Assembly (NCBI GenBank): GCA_002238645.1 | Contig: MPMT01000036.1 | Coordinates: 1-49,036, forward strand | From: Alphaproteobacteria bacterium bin52 | GTDB lineage: Bacteria; Pseudomonadota; Alphaproteobacteria; Thalassobaculales; Thalassobaculaceae | Length of the DNA: 49,036 nt | Direction of reading: 5' to 3' | Shown: positions 9,490-17,248 of the stretch, in pieces | How positions within the stretch are numbered: position 1 is the stretch's first letter | How the letters are laid out: each line of letters starts with the position of its first letter | Translations under genes and position numbers: made by a program | The notes under the pieces: generated by a model | Database searches by the model: none | What the model saw: the letters and a program-made list of their open reading frames with translations, nothing else | Told to the model about the DNA's origin: nothing

Positions 9490-9518
9490 CCGGGCAGCAC
9501 CGCCAGCGGGCTGCCCGG
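9490..9518 (+). terminator. Hairpin after the GST gene, possible terminator
   Basis: CCGGGCAGC (9490-9498) pairs exactly with GCTGCCCGG (9510-9518) around an 11-base loop. It begins 5 bases after the GST stop. There is no U-run, as is usual in GC-rich genomes, so termination efficiency is uncertain. Confidence 0.5.
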
Positions 9519-10629
9519 AGAGGGCGCAACCCGAACGCGGATATCGACCGGTGGCGAGACGACGAGTACCACTGTGCGGGATCGAAGGTGATTGTGCCGG
9601 TGGCGGATAAACGAAACGAAATCAGCTGAACGGGCCCACGCGCGACTTTCGCTCCCGGCGCTGGCACGCCGCCGATGAAGCTGCCGTTCCCGATGCCTTG
9701 CCGGGACCCGCCTTGCCTCCAGCGCGACAGATGGAACCCGCTCAGACGGGCACATGGTCGAGACGCTCGATATCATGATCGATGACTGTCACCATCATTC
9801 ACATATGGCCGTTATCCAGACTGTTGAAGAAGGCACCCGAACCGCCGCGCCCCGGCCCATCTCCGCGCCCTTCTTCAGCGCCAACCCGGTCTTCCGCCGG
9901 GCCGAACGCATTGCGGTGGCTGGTCGCCGAACAGATGACATGGTCGTCACGGCAATGCCCGCCCGGAAACTCCAGACCGCACCATCCGGCGCATCGCCTG
10001 CGGCGTCTTCGTCTCGGTACCCACACACGCCGACGCCGCGCCATGGTCGTTCGACCGCTACGACCTGGCCGGAAGCGCGCGGGAACCCTTCAACCCCTGA
10101 ATCTGCTGGCGGGGGTCGACGCCCTGGCACCGATCCGGTCCGTGCGCGCGCCCGGCAAGCCCGCCGAAGTCGTGTGATTCTGGCTTGAACGCGAGCAGGA
10201 GCGGCCGGGCGTTTCGGATACTTCGCTCAAGATGGTGTGCACGCGCACGCCAGCTCAGCCCCGAAATACTCCTGGCGCCACATCGGGCGCGGGAAGGCCG
10301 GCGAGGAACCGGAACGTCATGTGTTGACCGCCGTGTCGGCGTTGCCCGGAGCGCCGTCGACGAAGACGGCAAACGGCGCGACGGTGCGGTCGTCGCCACT
10401 GGCGAGCGCCTCGAAGGCGCGGCGGTGTTCCCCGGTGATGCCGGTGGTCATGGACCGGTCCCCCCGGTTGTCCGGCCGCGGCGGTCTTCTCCCGGACTTA
10501 CCCGCTTCGCCCCGCATTCCGCCGGTCTCGACCTCCGGCCAGGGCGCGGCGGAGCCGGGCAATGCGGACAGATCGGGCCGCTCAGGCAGGATGGTGAACG
10601 CACGGGGGCCGGGTGGGTCGGGTGGTGCC
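9519..10629. other. 1.1 kb with decayed coding fragments only
   Basis: No intact gene is recognised. Several frames are open for about 100 codons, but their translations are Arg/Pro/Ser-rich and look like shadows of GC-rich DNA. A frame near 9960-10100 on the plus strand ends in a protein-like stretch (FVSVPTHADAAPWSFDRYD), and a minus-strand fragment at 10317-10451 resembles a known hypothetical protein. The region is best read as a graveyard of small accessory genes. Confidence 0.4.
10317..10451 (-). pseudogene. N-terminal fragment of a small conserved hypothetical protein
   Basis: The 44-residue translation starts MTTGITGEHRRAFEALASG and continues FAVFVDGAPGNADTAVN. This resembles, from memory, the opening of a small conserved protein common on alphaproteobacterial plasmids and accessory regions (pattern EHRRAFEAL, then F-FVDGEPAAAI-AVN). 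Here it stops after the first strands, so it is probably a truncated relic. The function of the family is unknown to me. It is antisense to nothing and lies upstream of the XRE regulator gene. Confidence 0.3.
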
Positions 10630-10665
10630 TTGACAATCGCCCAAGTGTGTACTATATACGACACA
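10630..10665 (+). promoter_or_regulatory. Sigma70-type promoter and overlapping dyad upstream of the XRE gene
   Basis: TTGACA (10630-10635) and TATATA (10653-10658) are separated by exactly 17 bases. Transcription would start about 7 bases later, at or within a base or two of the ATG at 10665, and no Shine-Dalgarno is present, so the mRNA is predicted to be leaderless. A dyad TGTGT-AC-TATATA-CG-ACACA (10646-10665) covers the -10 box and the first base of the start codon, well placed for autorepression by the encoded XRE protein. Confidence 0.75.
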
Positions 10666-11018
10666 TGACACTCTTTGGCCCCACCACCCGCGCGATCCGC
10701 GAACGGCTGTACGAGGAAGACCGGCGCTATTCGGTGCGCCAGGTCGCAGGGCGCGTGGGTATCGAGCCGGCATACCTGAGCAAGATCGAGCGCGGCGAGG
10801 TGTCGCCGCCCTCGGAGGTAACGACGGTGCGGCTTGCGAAGGAACTGGGTCAGGACCCGGACGTCATGCTGGCGCTCGCGGGAAAGGTGTCCGCCGACCT
10901 GCAGGCCATTATCCGCAAACGCCCGCGCCTGTTCGCGGACCTGATCCGCCAGCTGAAGGAGGCGCCCGACGAAGCGGTGCTGCGGGTGGTTCGCGAAGTG
11001 CGCGACGGCGATTGGTAA
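10665..11018 (+). CDS. XRE-family helix-turn-helix transcriptional regulator
   Basis: 117 residues. The HTH lies at about residues 20-65 (YSVRQVAGRVGIEPAYLSKIERGEV, quoted in part: GIEPAYLSKIERGEVSPPS), the classic Cro/C1 pattern, followed by LAKELGQDPDVMLALAGKV and a short helical C-terminal arm that may mediate dimerisation. The ATG sits at the predicted transcription start of a consensus promoter. A dyad overlapping the -10 box suggests it represses its own two-gene operon. The stop codon is part of a TAAGGAGG sequence that serves as the ribosome-binding site for the next gene 12 bases downstream, so the two are co-expressed. Confidence 0.9.
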   Translation: MTLFGPTTRAIRERLYEEDRRYSVRQVAGRVGIEPAYLSKIERGEVSPPSEVTTVRLAKELGQDPDVMLALAGKVSADLQAIIRKRPRLFADLIRQLKEAPDEAVLRVVREVRDGDW

Positions 11019-11030
11019 GGAGGAACGTCA

Positions 11031-12026
11031 ATGATCATACTTGAAGACAACCATCTGGGATTCGATTTTCCGGAGATCCACGCCGAGGCGCGCTGCGCTA
11101 TCGATTTCCAGCGCACACTGCGCATCCCTGACGACGGCCGCGACTATCCGCTGCCGCCGGGCCTGGGTTCGTTTCCGCTCCGGCATCTGGACGATTACGC
11201 CGCGCGCCTGCCGGAATCGTGGCGGGTGCGGGGCGGTGTGATCGCGCCGATGCACCAGGCCGAAGCGATGTGGATCAACTTCCAGTCGGACTATCCGTTC
11301 GCCGTGAAGGTGGCGACCGGGAAGATCTGCGCGATCACGGGAGACTCCTGGGTTGACCGGCTGAACCGGGATCCGCAGGACTACGTGGTGCTGCCCGAGC
11401 AACCCTGGCTGGACGGCTACTGTGTCGAGGAAGGGGTGGTCCGCCAGTTTGTCGCCATGCCGCTCGGCGAGGGGTACACGGTCGAAGAGCAGCTGACCGG
11501 CGCCGGGCTCCACGGCGGGATTCAGTTGGTGGCCTATCCCATGAAGGCCGGGCACTACGAGGCGCTGCGATCGGAACGGGACGGGTTGCGCGACCATGTA
11601 ATTAAGATGGCGGAACCGGAACTCGCCCCGATGCCGGCCATGGGCCTTGCGCCGGGCGGCCGGATGAAGCAGGAGATCGACGATGATCCTTACGGACTCG
11701 ATGCCTGGGGCCAACGGCACGGCAGCCGCTGTTTCATTACCCTGCTCAACTCCGTCCAATGGATGGCGGTGACCGGCGAGCGACCGCCGACGGAGCCGCC
11801 GACGGCGCAGAACTACGCCGCCCTCGGTTTGCCCTGGTTCGACTACTACGGTGGGGACGCGCGAGCTGTGGCCGGCAGCGAAAAGCTGCGGGGGCTGAAG
11901 AGCGTCGTCCAGCAGGCCAAGGGTACAGGGCAGGCACCGCCTCCGGACAACGAATCGATCGTGGTGCCGGACGTGATCCCTCTCGGAAAGCCACGCACAC
12001 GCCCCGTGCGGGAAAGTATGGTGTGA
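11031..12026 (+). CDS. Conserved protein of unknown function paired with an XRE regulator
   Basis: 331 residues. I recognise the general pattern (MIILEDNHLGFDFPE, FQRTLRIPDDGRDYPLPPG, AMWINFQSDYPFAVK, VPLGEG-YTVEEQLTG, MGLAPGGRMKQEI, GLPWFDYYGGD) from a widespread conserved hypothetical protein that is usually encoded beside an XRE regulator, but no function is known to me. No signal peptide or membrane helix is visible, nor any nucleotide-binding or nuclease motif. A strong AAGGAGG site lies 7 bases or so upstream. The last 60 residues are Pro/Lys-rich and low-complexity. Co-transcription with the regulator suggests a self-regulated two-gene module, for example stress- or addiction-like; that is inference. 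Confidence 0.8.
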   Translation: MIILEDNHLGFDFPEIHAEARCAIDFQRTLRIPDDGRDYPLPPGLGSFPLRHLDDYAARLPESWRVRGGVIAPMHQAEAMWINFQSDYPFAVKVATGKICAITGDSWVDRLNRDPQDYVVLPEQPWLDGYCVEEGVVRQFVAMPLGEGYTVEEQLTGAGLHGGIQLVAYPMKAGHYEALRSERDGLRDHVIKMAEPELAPMPAMGLAPGGRMKQEIDDDPYGLDAWGQRHGSRCFITLLNSVQWMAVTGERPPTEPPTAQNYAALGLPWFDYYGGDARAVAGSEKLRGLKSVVQQAKGTGQAPPPDNESIVVPDVIPLGKPRTRPVRESMV

Positions 12027-12360
12027 GCCACAGAGCTGCCGCGGTGCGGTCCGGCGTCAGCGCGGCGAGCGTGAGCCGATGGCGTGCGCTGGAACGCGAA
12101 CAGCGAGACGCGCGTGCGAAGGCGCCTGGCGGGGACCGCCGCTCAGGTCGAATCGAGGCACAGCACGGCGTGATCCTGGGTCTGTTTGAGGAGAGGCGGG
12201 ACACGACCATCGAGGAGTTACGCGCGGCTCTCGGGTCCCGGGGGGCTTCATCTTCAGCGACGGGTCGATACAGCGCTTCCCTGTGCGCCACGGCATCACG
12301 CAAGAGACCGGCCGCGCGGCGGAGCAGGATCGCCCGGACGTGCTGAGCCGGCGGCGGGCC
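12023..12360 (+). pseudogene. IS630-family transposase remnant, frameshifted
   Basis: The translation SHRAAAVRSGVSAASVSRW, then KAPGGDRRSGRIEAQ and TIEELRAALGSRG, is the N-terminal DNA-binding part of IS630-type transposases (usual form: helix-turn-helix, then GGDRRSHRIEAH). Homology then jumps to another frame (FSDGSIQRFPVRHGIT, EQDRPDVL), showing a frameshift near 12240. The DDE catalytic part is absent or unrecognisable after about 12360. Homology begins where the preceding gene ends, so the element probably inserted at that gene's 3' end. Non-functional. Confidence 0.65.
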
Positions 12361-12602
12361 TGGCCTCGCCCCGGCCCGGACGTCCTCCACGCTCTCGCAT
12401 TCGCTTGCGAACCGCGTCGTGCAGGCCGCCGTACTCTCGACAAGCCGGACGCCAGCGATGCCCGGCGGCCCCCAGGGCGGCCGGGCATCGCGGCAGCGAC
12501 CTCCGCCACCAGGGCGGCAATCGTGCACTCGTCGTCGAGGTGACGTCGAATCCCCCGAAGGGATGCTCCCTTCCTGACCTTGCGAACCGTGCGTTCGGGG
12601 CA

Positions 12603-13379
12603 TCAGGCCAAAGCGTCATGGATTCCCCGGACCAGGGTGGCGAGCCCGGTGAGCGAGAGCAGAGCGAGGGCGGCATCGCGGTAGTACCGGTGCCCGCCGG
12701 AGGTAAAGAAGCGAATGCCGAACCAGCTGGCAGCCAGGTAGGCCGGCACCAGCACCAGGCTGATCAGCACCACTTCCCTGGTGTAGAGACCGTGCCAGGC
12801 GAGCGGCGGAATGCCACAGAGGTTGAGCGCGGCAACCACCCCGATCACGTTGGCGCGCTGGCGCTCGGCATCACCGGCGCGCGCGAGCGCCACCACGACC
12901 GCCGGCGGTCCGCCGATACCGCCGCCACCCTGAATCACGCCCGCGACCGCACCCATGCCGACCAGCACACCCGACCCGGGTGAACGCGACAGGTGCCAGC
13001 CCCGGTACATCAGCGCCACCATCACCAGGACCGCAGTCGCGATCGCGATCTTCATCACCTCGCCGTCGACACTGACCAGGACCCAGGTCCCCAACGGTGC
13101 AGCGATGAAGCTCGAACACGCGAACGGCAGCACGAAGGACCGCTCGGCTTGCCGGACCGCGGCCGGGAGCAGCTGGACCATGACCGGAACCCCGCTCAGG
13201 CTCGCGACGGCCACCGCCGCGGCGGGACTGATCACGTGGCTCAGCACCAGCACCATGATCATCGAAGCACCGAACCCGACAAACCCGCGCATGAACCCGG
13301 CCACCACCATGGCGGCCAGCATCACCGTGACGGTCAGCGGATCGGCAAAGCCCGAAAACGTCCCGAAGAGGCCCGGCAT
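12603..13379 (-). CDS. Sulfite exporter TauE/SafE family membrane protein
   Basis: 258 residues with about eight hydrophobic helices. The family hallmarks are an N-terminal GFMRGFVGFGASM repeat and its C-terminal counterpart GVIQGGGGIGGPPAVV. TauE/SafE proteins export sulfite, sulfoacetate or other small organic anions from the cytoplasm. The ATG at 13379 is chosen because the membrane domain starts there; a longer frame adds a non-hydrophobic His/Arg-rich segment within the intergenic zone and upstream gene. It lies 8 bases downstream of the TauD-type dioxygenase gene, so both are probably one transcript. The pair fits sulfonate use: the dioxygenase would release sulfite and the exporter would remove it. 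Substrate is inferred. Confidence 0.85.
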   Translation of the reverse strand: MPGLFGTFSGFADPLTVTVMLAAMVVAGFMRGFVGFGASMIMVLVLSHVISPAAAVAVASLSGVPVMVQLLPAAVRQAERSFVLPFACSSFIAAPLGTWVLVSVDGEVMKIAIATAVLVMVALMYRGWHLSRSPGSGVLVGMGAVAGVIQGGGGIGGPPAVVVALARAGDAERQRANVIGVVAALNLCGIPPLAWHGLYTREVVLISLVLVPAYLAASWFGIRFFTSGGHRYYRDAALALLSLTGLATLVRGIHDALA

Positions 13380-13387
13380 GCGCGGGG

Positions 13388-14230
13388 CTAGTGGCTCTGC
13401 TCCGCCAGGCCCCTCACCGGCTCGCCCCTGATGGTGATCCGGTGCATGACGCGGCGCTGGCCGTAGTAGTCGTTCAGCGCCGAGTGCAACACCGAGCGAT
13501 TGTCCCAGATGCCCAGCGTCCCGGGCTCCCACCGGATCCGGCAGGTCAGTTCCGGCCGGGTTGCATGCCGCATCAGCCAGGCCAGAAGCGGCCGGCTCTC
13601 CTCCTCGCTCATGCCGTCAAACCGCCGGGTGCTGCGCTCGTCACTCACGTAGAGCGCCGGCCTGCCGGTTTCGGGATGGAGGCGCACCAGGGGGTGGACC
13701 GCTTCCTGGGTCGGCGTCTCGCGGTCAGCGATGCGCGCCGCCATCCTCGCGGAACGCGGCGCCTTCTTGTCATAGCTGTTGCAGGTGCGAAGCCGCGCCG
13801 CCATCCGCTGCATGCCCGGCGACAGCCTGTCGTAGGCTCCGGTCAGGCTGGCAAACATCGTGTCCCCGCCTGCGGCGGGTGTTTCGCGGGCGAACAGCAT
13901 GGTGAAGTTTGCCGGCCGGGGCGTGAAGATCTGGTCGGTGTGCCAGTGGTCCGCGAAACCCGTGGGGTCGTCGGCTTCCCGGATGATCTCGATGATCTCC
14001 GGAAACTCGTCGAGACCACGCAGATACGGATGCAGGTGCACCTCGCCCCATTGCCGGGCAAAGTCGAGGTAGCCTTCGGGCGAAAGGTCCTGGTCGCGGA
14101 AACAGATGACGCCGTACCTGAGAAGGGCCGAGCGGACTTCCGCCATGCCCTCCCCGTCGAGCCCGGCCACGTCGATGCCGCGAATTTCCGCACCGAGTGC
14201 GCCGGCAATCGGCATGATTTCGAACGACAT
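13388..14230 (-). CDS. TauD/TfdA family Fe(II)/2-oxoglutarate-dependent dioxygenase
   Basis: 280 residues starting MSFEIMPIAGALGAEIRGID, the typical opening of the family. HWHTDQ (about residues 95-100) supplies the first His and Asp of the iron facial triad, and VLHSALNDYYGQRRVMHR the distal His and the 2-oxoglutarate-binding Arg. Members hydroxylate taurine, other sulfonates, 2,4-D or alkyl sulfates, releasing succinate and CO2. The ATG at 14230 has GGGAG 8 bases upstream; a GTG three codons earlier is too close to that site. It is followed by a TauE/SafE exporter, which supports sulfonate desulfonation, but 2,4-D-like or carnitine-like substrates are possible. Confidence 0.9.
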   Translation of the reverse strand: MSFEIMPIAGALGAEIRGIDVAGLDGEGMAEVRSALLRYGVICFRDQDLSPEGYLDFARQWGEVHLHPYLRGLDEFPEIIEIIREADDPTGFADHWHTDQIFTPRPANFTMLFARETPAAGGDTMFASLTGAYDRLSPGMQRMAARLRTCNSYDKKAPRSARMAARIADRETPTQEAVHPLVRLHPETGRPALYVSDERSTRRFDGMSEEESRPLLAWLMRHATRPELTCRIRWEPGTLGIWDNRSVLHSALNDYYGQRRVMHRITIRGEPVRGLAEQSH

Positions 14231-14313
14231 GGCTTGCACTCCCGACCTGATCCAGGGCCCCTCAGTCTAGGCAGGAATTGCCGGTACGGCCACGGTTGCC
14301 GAGCGGCCGGATC

Positions 14314-14775
14314 TCATGCCTTCCAGGACAGGCGACCCCGGTCGGGCTCAAGCGGAGCGTGCGCCGGGTGGGTATCGTGGCTCTCGTTGACCTCGATGCT
14401 GCAGAAGTCCGCCCGAGTGCGAGCGAAGACCTCCCGGCGGATCGGGTACCAGAAGCTCGGAGGATCGAAACACCCGCCCGAAATTCCCTGCAGCGAGGCC
14501 CAGGGTTCGGCGTCAATGGTCCAGTAGACCCCGGTGCCACAGCTCGAACAGCGTTCGATCAGCCAGGTGTTGCCACTTTCGGACCGGAAGGAAAACTCCT
14601 GCAGGTCCCCGGAAAGCCGGGTCACCCGGTCGAGCGGAACATACACCGATACTCCGAACGCGCTGCCGGTGCGAAGCTGGCAGTAGCGGCAGTGGCAAAT
14701 GGCAGCCCGTTCCGGCTCGCCCTCGACGCGGAACCGCACCTCGCCGCACAGACACCCGCCCTCATGCGTCTGCAT
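14314..14775 (-). CDS. GFA (glutathione-dependent formaldehyde-activating enzyme-like) family protein
   Basis: 153 residues. Cysteine motifs CLCGEVRF, CHCRYCQLRTGSAFG and CSSCGTGVYW give the GFA zinc-binding pattern. True Gfa promotes addition of glutathione to formaldehyde, but most family members have unknown roles, so I keep the family name only. The ATG at 14775 is preferred because GGGAGAAG lies 5 bases upstream; an ATG seven codons earlier overlaps the flank of the tRNA. It lies just downstream of the CAU tRNA on the same strand and 83 bases upstream of the dioxygenase, so it may be read through from the tRNA promoter. Confidence 0.85.
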   Translation of the reverse strand: MQTHEGGCLCGEVRFRVEGEPERAAICHCRYCQLRTGSAFGVSVYVPLDRVTRLSGDLQEFSFRSESGNTWLIERCSSCGTGVYWTIDAEPWASLQGISGGCFDPPSFWYPIRREVFARTRADFCSIEVNESHDTHPAHAPLEPDRGRLSWKA

Positions 14776-14800
14776 CACGTCTTCTCCCGGCGGCATGACC

Positions 14801-14877
14801 TGGTGGGCCCGGAGGGACTCGAACCCCCGACAACGCCGTTATGAGCGGCGCGTTCTAACCAGCTGAACTACAGGCCC
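14801..14877 (-). tRNA. tRNA with CAU anticodon, probably tRNA-Ile2 (lysidine-modified)
   Basis: A 77-base cloverleaf with encoded CCA. The acceptor stem GGGCCTG pairs with CGGGCCC, the anticodon stem CGCCG/CGGCG encloses the loop CTCATAA (anticodon CAT), and the T arm is GGGGG-TTCGAGT-CCCTC (one mismatch tolerated by G-U). The acceptor contains C4-G69 and C5-G68 pairs, which are known positive determinants for TilS, and resembles alphaproteobacterial tRNA-Ile(GAU). I therefore favour the AUA-reading Ile2 over elongator Met. It lacks the C1-A72 mismatch and the three G-C pairs in the anticodon stem expected for an initiator. Confidence 0.8.
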
Positions 14878-14887
14878 ACTTGTCCTA

Positions 14888-14917
14888 CTTATGGGACACC
14901 GCAGCGGACGGCGTCAA
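14888..14917 (-). promoter_or_regulatory. Probable promoter of the CAU tRNA gene
   Basis: On the minus strand TTGACG (14917-14912) and CATAAG (14893-14888) are separated by 18 bases, placing the start about 5-8 bases upstream of the mature tRNA 5' end at 14877. Two mismatches from consensus in total across the key positions. Confidence 0.5.
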
Positions 14918-15234
14918 CCGCACTCCGGCGCCCGTCGCCGGGGAGGTGCCGGCAGTTTCAGGCATGGCGCCAACCGTATCGGCGTGGATCGGATCAACCG
15001 CGGCGCCCGGGTCGGCATCGGGGATTGCAGCGGGACTGTGGTGCACAAGAAGGATGCGAGCCGGGCGGGGGCCCCGCGGCTGTCGCCCGATTGATCGAGA
15101 ACAGGTTCCGGCCGGTCCCGGACGCAGAGGTCTGGTAACCGGCGCGGGAGCGGAGTCAGGACGGCACGGCCGATTGGTGCACGAGATTCGGTGCGTGGAG
15201 GGGCCGGCGCGGTGCGCCGGGCACCACGGACAGT
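14918..15234. other. About 320-base gap, no gene seen
   Basis: No protein-like frame, RNA gene or repeat is apparent on either strand between the tRNA promoter and the terminator hairpin of the tct operon. Confidence 0.4.
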
Positions 15235-15268
15235 CGCAAGGGGACCGGCTGGCTCCCGTCCCCTTGCG
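15235..15268 (-). terminator. Hairpin after tctA, probable terminator of the tctCBA operon
   Basis: CGCAAGGGGAC (15235-15245) pairs perfectly with GTCCCCTTGCG (15258-15268) around a 12-base loop. The 11-bp stem begins about 20 bases past the tctA stop on the minus strand. No U-run follows. Confidence 0.65.
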
Positions 15269-15288
15269 GTGGCGGGAAGTCAGCCCGG

Positions 15289-16797
15289 TCAGTCCGCCGC
15301 TTTTTCGGGCCGCTTCAGGAGGCTGCGCAGAAACAGCGGTGCAACGAAGCCGGCAATAGCGGCCAGCCAGAGACCGACGGCGATGCCCGATGAGAACAGG
15401 TAGGTCCAGTCGCCGTCGGAGATCACCATGGCGCGGCGCAGGCTGTCCTCCATGTTGTTGCCAAGCAGAATGCCCAGGATGATCGGGACGGTGGGGACAT
15501 CGAGCTTGCGGAGCACGTAGCCCAGGATGCCGAAGATAATCATCAGGATCAGGTCGAATCCGCTGCCCGAAAGCGAATAGATGCCGGAAAATGAAATCAT
15601 GGTAATCCCGGGAAGCAGCAGCCAGGGCGGCACCGAAAGGATGCGGACAAACAGCCGGACCATGGGCACGTTCATGATCAGCAGGACAAAGTTGGAAATC
15701 AGCAGAGCGGCAATCAGCCCCCAGACGACCTCCGGTCGTTCGTCGAACAGCAGCGGTCCCGGCGTGATGTCGAGTGTCAGCAACAGGGCCAGCAGGACGG
15801 CGGTCGTGCCCGATCCGGGAACTCCCAGCGTAAGCATCGGGACCAGCGCTCCGCCGGCGGCCGCGTTGTTGCCGGCCTCCGGCGCCGCAACGCCCCTCGG
15901 ATTGCCGGTGCCGAAGGTCTCCTTGTCATGGCGCGCCATTGCCTTCTCCCCCATGTAGGCGAGAAAGCTGCCCAGGGATGCGCCCGCTCCCGGCAATATA
16001 CCGGCGACAAAACCGATGGCGGTTGCCCGGAGCATCGCGCCGAAGCTGGCGACAATGTCCCGGACCGGAATGGTGAGACGGCCGAGTGACGTGCCGATTG
16101 CCGAGCCGCGGCCGTGACCCTCGATGAAGATGAAGACCTCCGCCACCGCGAACAGACCCACGATCGCCACCAGGAAATCGACCCCGTCCATGAGATGGAT
16201 CGCGCCGAATGTCAGACGGGGAATTCCGGTCTGGTTGTCGAGGCCGATCATTGCGATCGCAAGGCCGAGAGCCGCCGCGAAGACCGCCTTGGCCTGGTTG
16301 CGCGAGGTCAGGCCGCCAAGCGTGCAGAAGGCGAGCAGATACAGCGCAAAGTACTCGGCAGGCCCGAAGAGATAGGCGACCCGGGCCAGCAGGGGCGCCA
16401 TCAGCATGAGACCGATGGTCGCAAGGAAAGCGCCGACAAAGGAGGCGACCCCGGACAGCACGAGAGCGTCGGCAGCCCTCCCCTGCCTTGCCATGGGATA
16501 GCCGTCCAGTGTTGTCATCAGCGCGGGCTCGTCGCCCGGAATGTTGAGCAAAATGGAGGAAATCCGTCCGCCGTACATGGCGCCGTAGTAGACCGCGGTC
16601 ATCAGGACCAGGGCCTGGGTCGCGTCGAGTCCCAGCGAGAAGGCGAGCGGTATGAGGATTGCGACGCCGTTCGAAGGTCCCAGACCCGGAAGCGAGCCGA
16701 TGACGGTTCCCAGGAAGCAGCCGCCCACCGCCAGCATCAGCGTGGTCGGGGTGAGCGCGACGGCAAAGCCCTGCGTCAGGTTGGCGAGGATATCCAT
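15289..16797 (-). CDS. tctA: Tripartite tricarboxylate transporter, large permease subunit TctA
   Basis: 502 residues with about 11-12 membrane helices. TctA hallmarks include GTVIGSLPGLGPSNGVAIL near residues 30-50, YYGAMYGGRISSILLNIPGD, GILPGAGASLGSFLAY, and the second glycine-rich repeat MLTLGVPGSGTTAVLL. With TctB and the periplasmic TctC it forms a secondary, cation-gradient-driven carboxylate importer. It follows tctB by 10 bases on the same strand and ends the operon before a strong hairpin. The substrate (citrate, tartrate, other di- or tricarboxylates, aromatic acids) is not evident. Confidence 0.93.
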   Translation of the reverse strand: MDILANLTQGFAVALTPTTLMLAVGGCFLGTVIGSLPGLGPSNGVAILIPLAFSLGLDATQALVLMTAVYYGAMYGGRISSILLNIPGDEPALMTTLDGYPMARQGRAADALVLSGVASFVGAFLATIGLMLMAPLLARVAYLFGPAEYFALYLLAFCTLGGLTSRNQAKAVFAAALGLAIAMIGLDNQTGIPRLTFGAIHLMDGVDFLVAIVGLFAVAEVFIFIEGHGRGSAIGTSLGRLTIPVRDIVASFGAMLRATAIGFVAGILPGAGASLGSFLAYMGEKAMARHDKETFGTGNPRGVAAPEAGNNAAAGGALVPMLTLGVPGSGTTAVLLALLLTLDITPGPLLFDERPEVVWGLIAALLISNFVLLIMNVPMVRLFVRILSVPPWLLLPGITMISFSGIYSLSGSGFDLILMIIFGILGYVLRKLDVPTVPIILGILLGNNMEDSLRRAMVISDGDWTYLFSSGIAVGLWLAAIAGFVAPLFLRSLLKRPEKAAD

Positions 16798-16807
16798 TCC
16801 GGTGCCC

Positions 16808-17248
16808 TTATCCGGTCAGAACCCTGCCGAAGGGCGCCAGTCCGAGGCCGAGCCCGTATTTCAGAACAGCGAAGAGACCGAGCGAAAGGCCGACACCGGC
16901 GAGCGCTGCACGGGCGAGGTCCGGGCGGATCAGCCAGGCCAGAATTGCCGAAGCGAGTGCCGCGGGAAGCAGGAAGCCGACGGGTCTCAGGGTGACGGCA
17001 AACGCGACGAGCACGACCAGGGTTACCGCAATCCGGACCACGGCCGGTGGTCCGGGCCATTCCGGATCGGGATCGGGACGCAGCAGCATTGCGAGCCCGC
17101 AGAGCAGCCCGACCCCGCCAATCATGTACGGAAAGGTCCTGGACCCGACAGGGTCGGACAGGAATCCGACCCTGATCTGGGCTGCACTCACGATGTAACC
17201 GAGTGCCGCAAGAGTGACGACGAGACCGAAGACCCGGTCGCCACGCAC
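16808..17248 (-). CDS. tctB: Tripartite tricarboxylate transporter, small permease subunit TctB
   Basis: 146 residues with four predicted membrane helices, a conserved SRTFPYMIGGVGLLCG motif at about residues 36-51, and a cytoplasmic or linker segment DPDPEWPGPP. It is the small subunit that partners TctA. The start is a GTG at 17248 that shares its first G with the TAG stop of tctC, so translation is coupled. Length and topology are normal for the family. Confidence 0.9.
   Translation of the reverse strand: MRGDRVFGLVVTLAALGYIVSAAQIRVGFLSDPVGSRTFPYMIGGVGLLCGLAMLLRPDPDPEWPGPPAVVRIAVTLVVLVAFAVTLRPVGFLLPAALASAILAWLIRPDLARAALAGVGLSLGLFAVLKYGLGLGLAPFGRVLTG

Noticed and set aside
9754..10188. Plus-strand open frame of 144 codons after the GST gene
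   Set aside because: Pro/Ala/Arg-rich translation typical of a chance frame in GC-rich DNA; a more protein-like fragment lies in another frame and is also broken.
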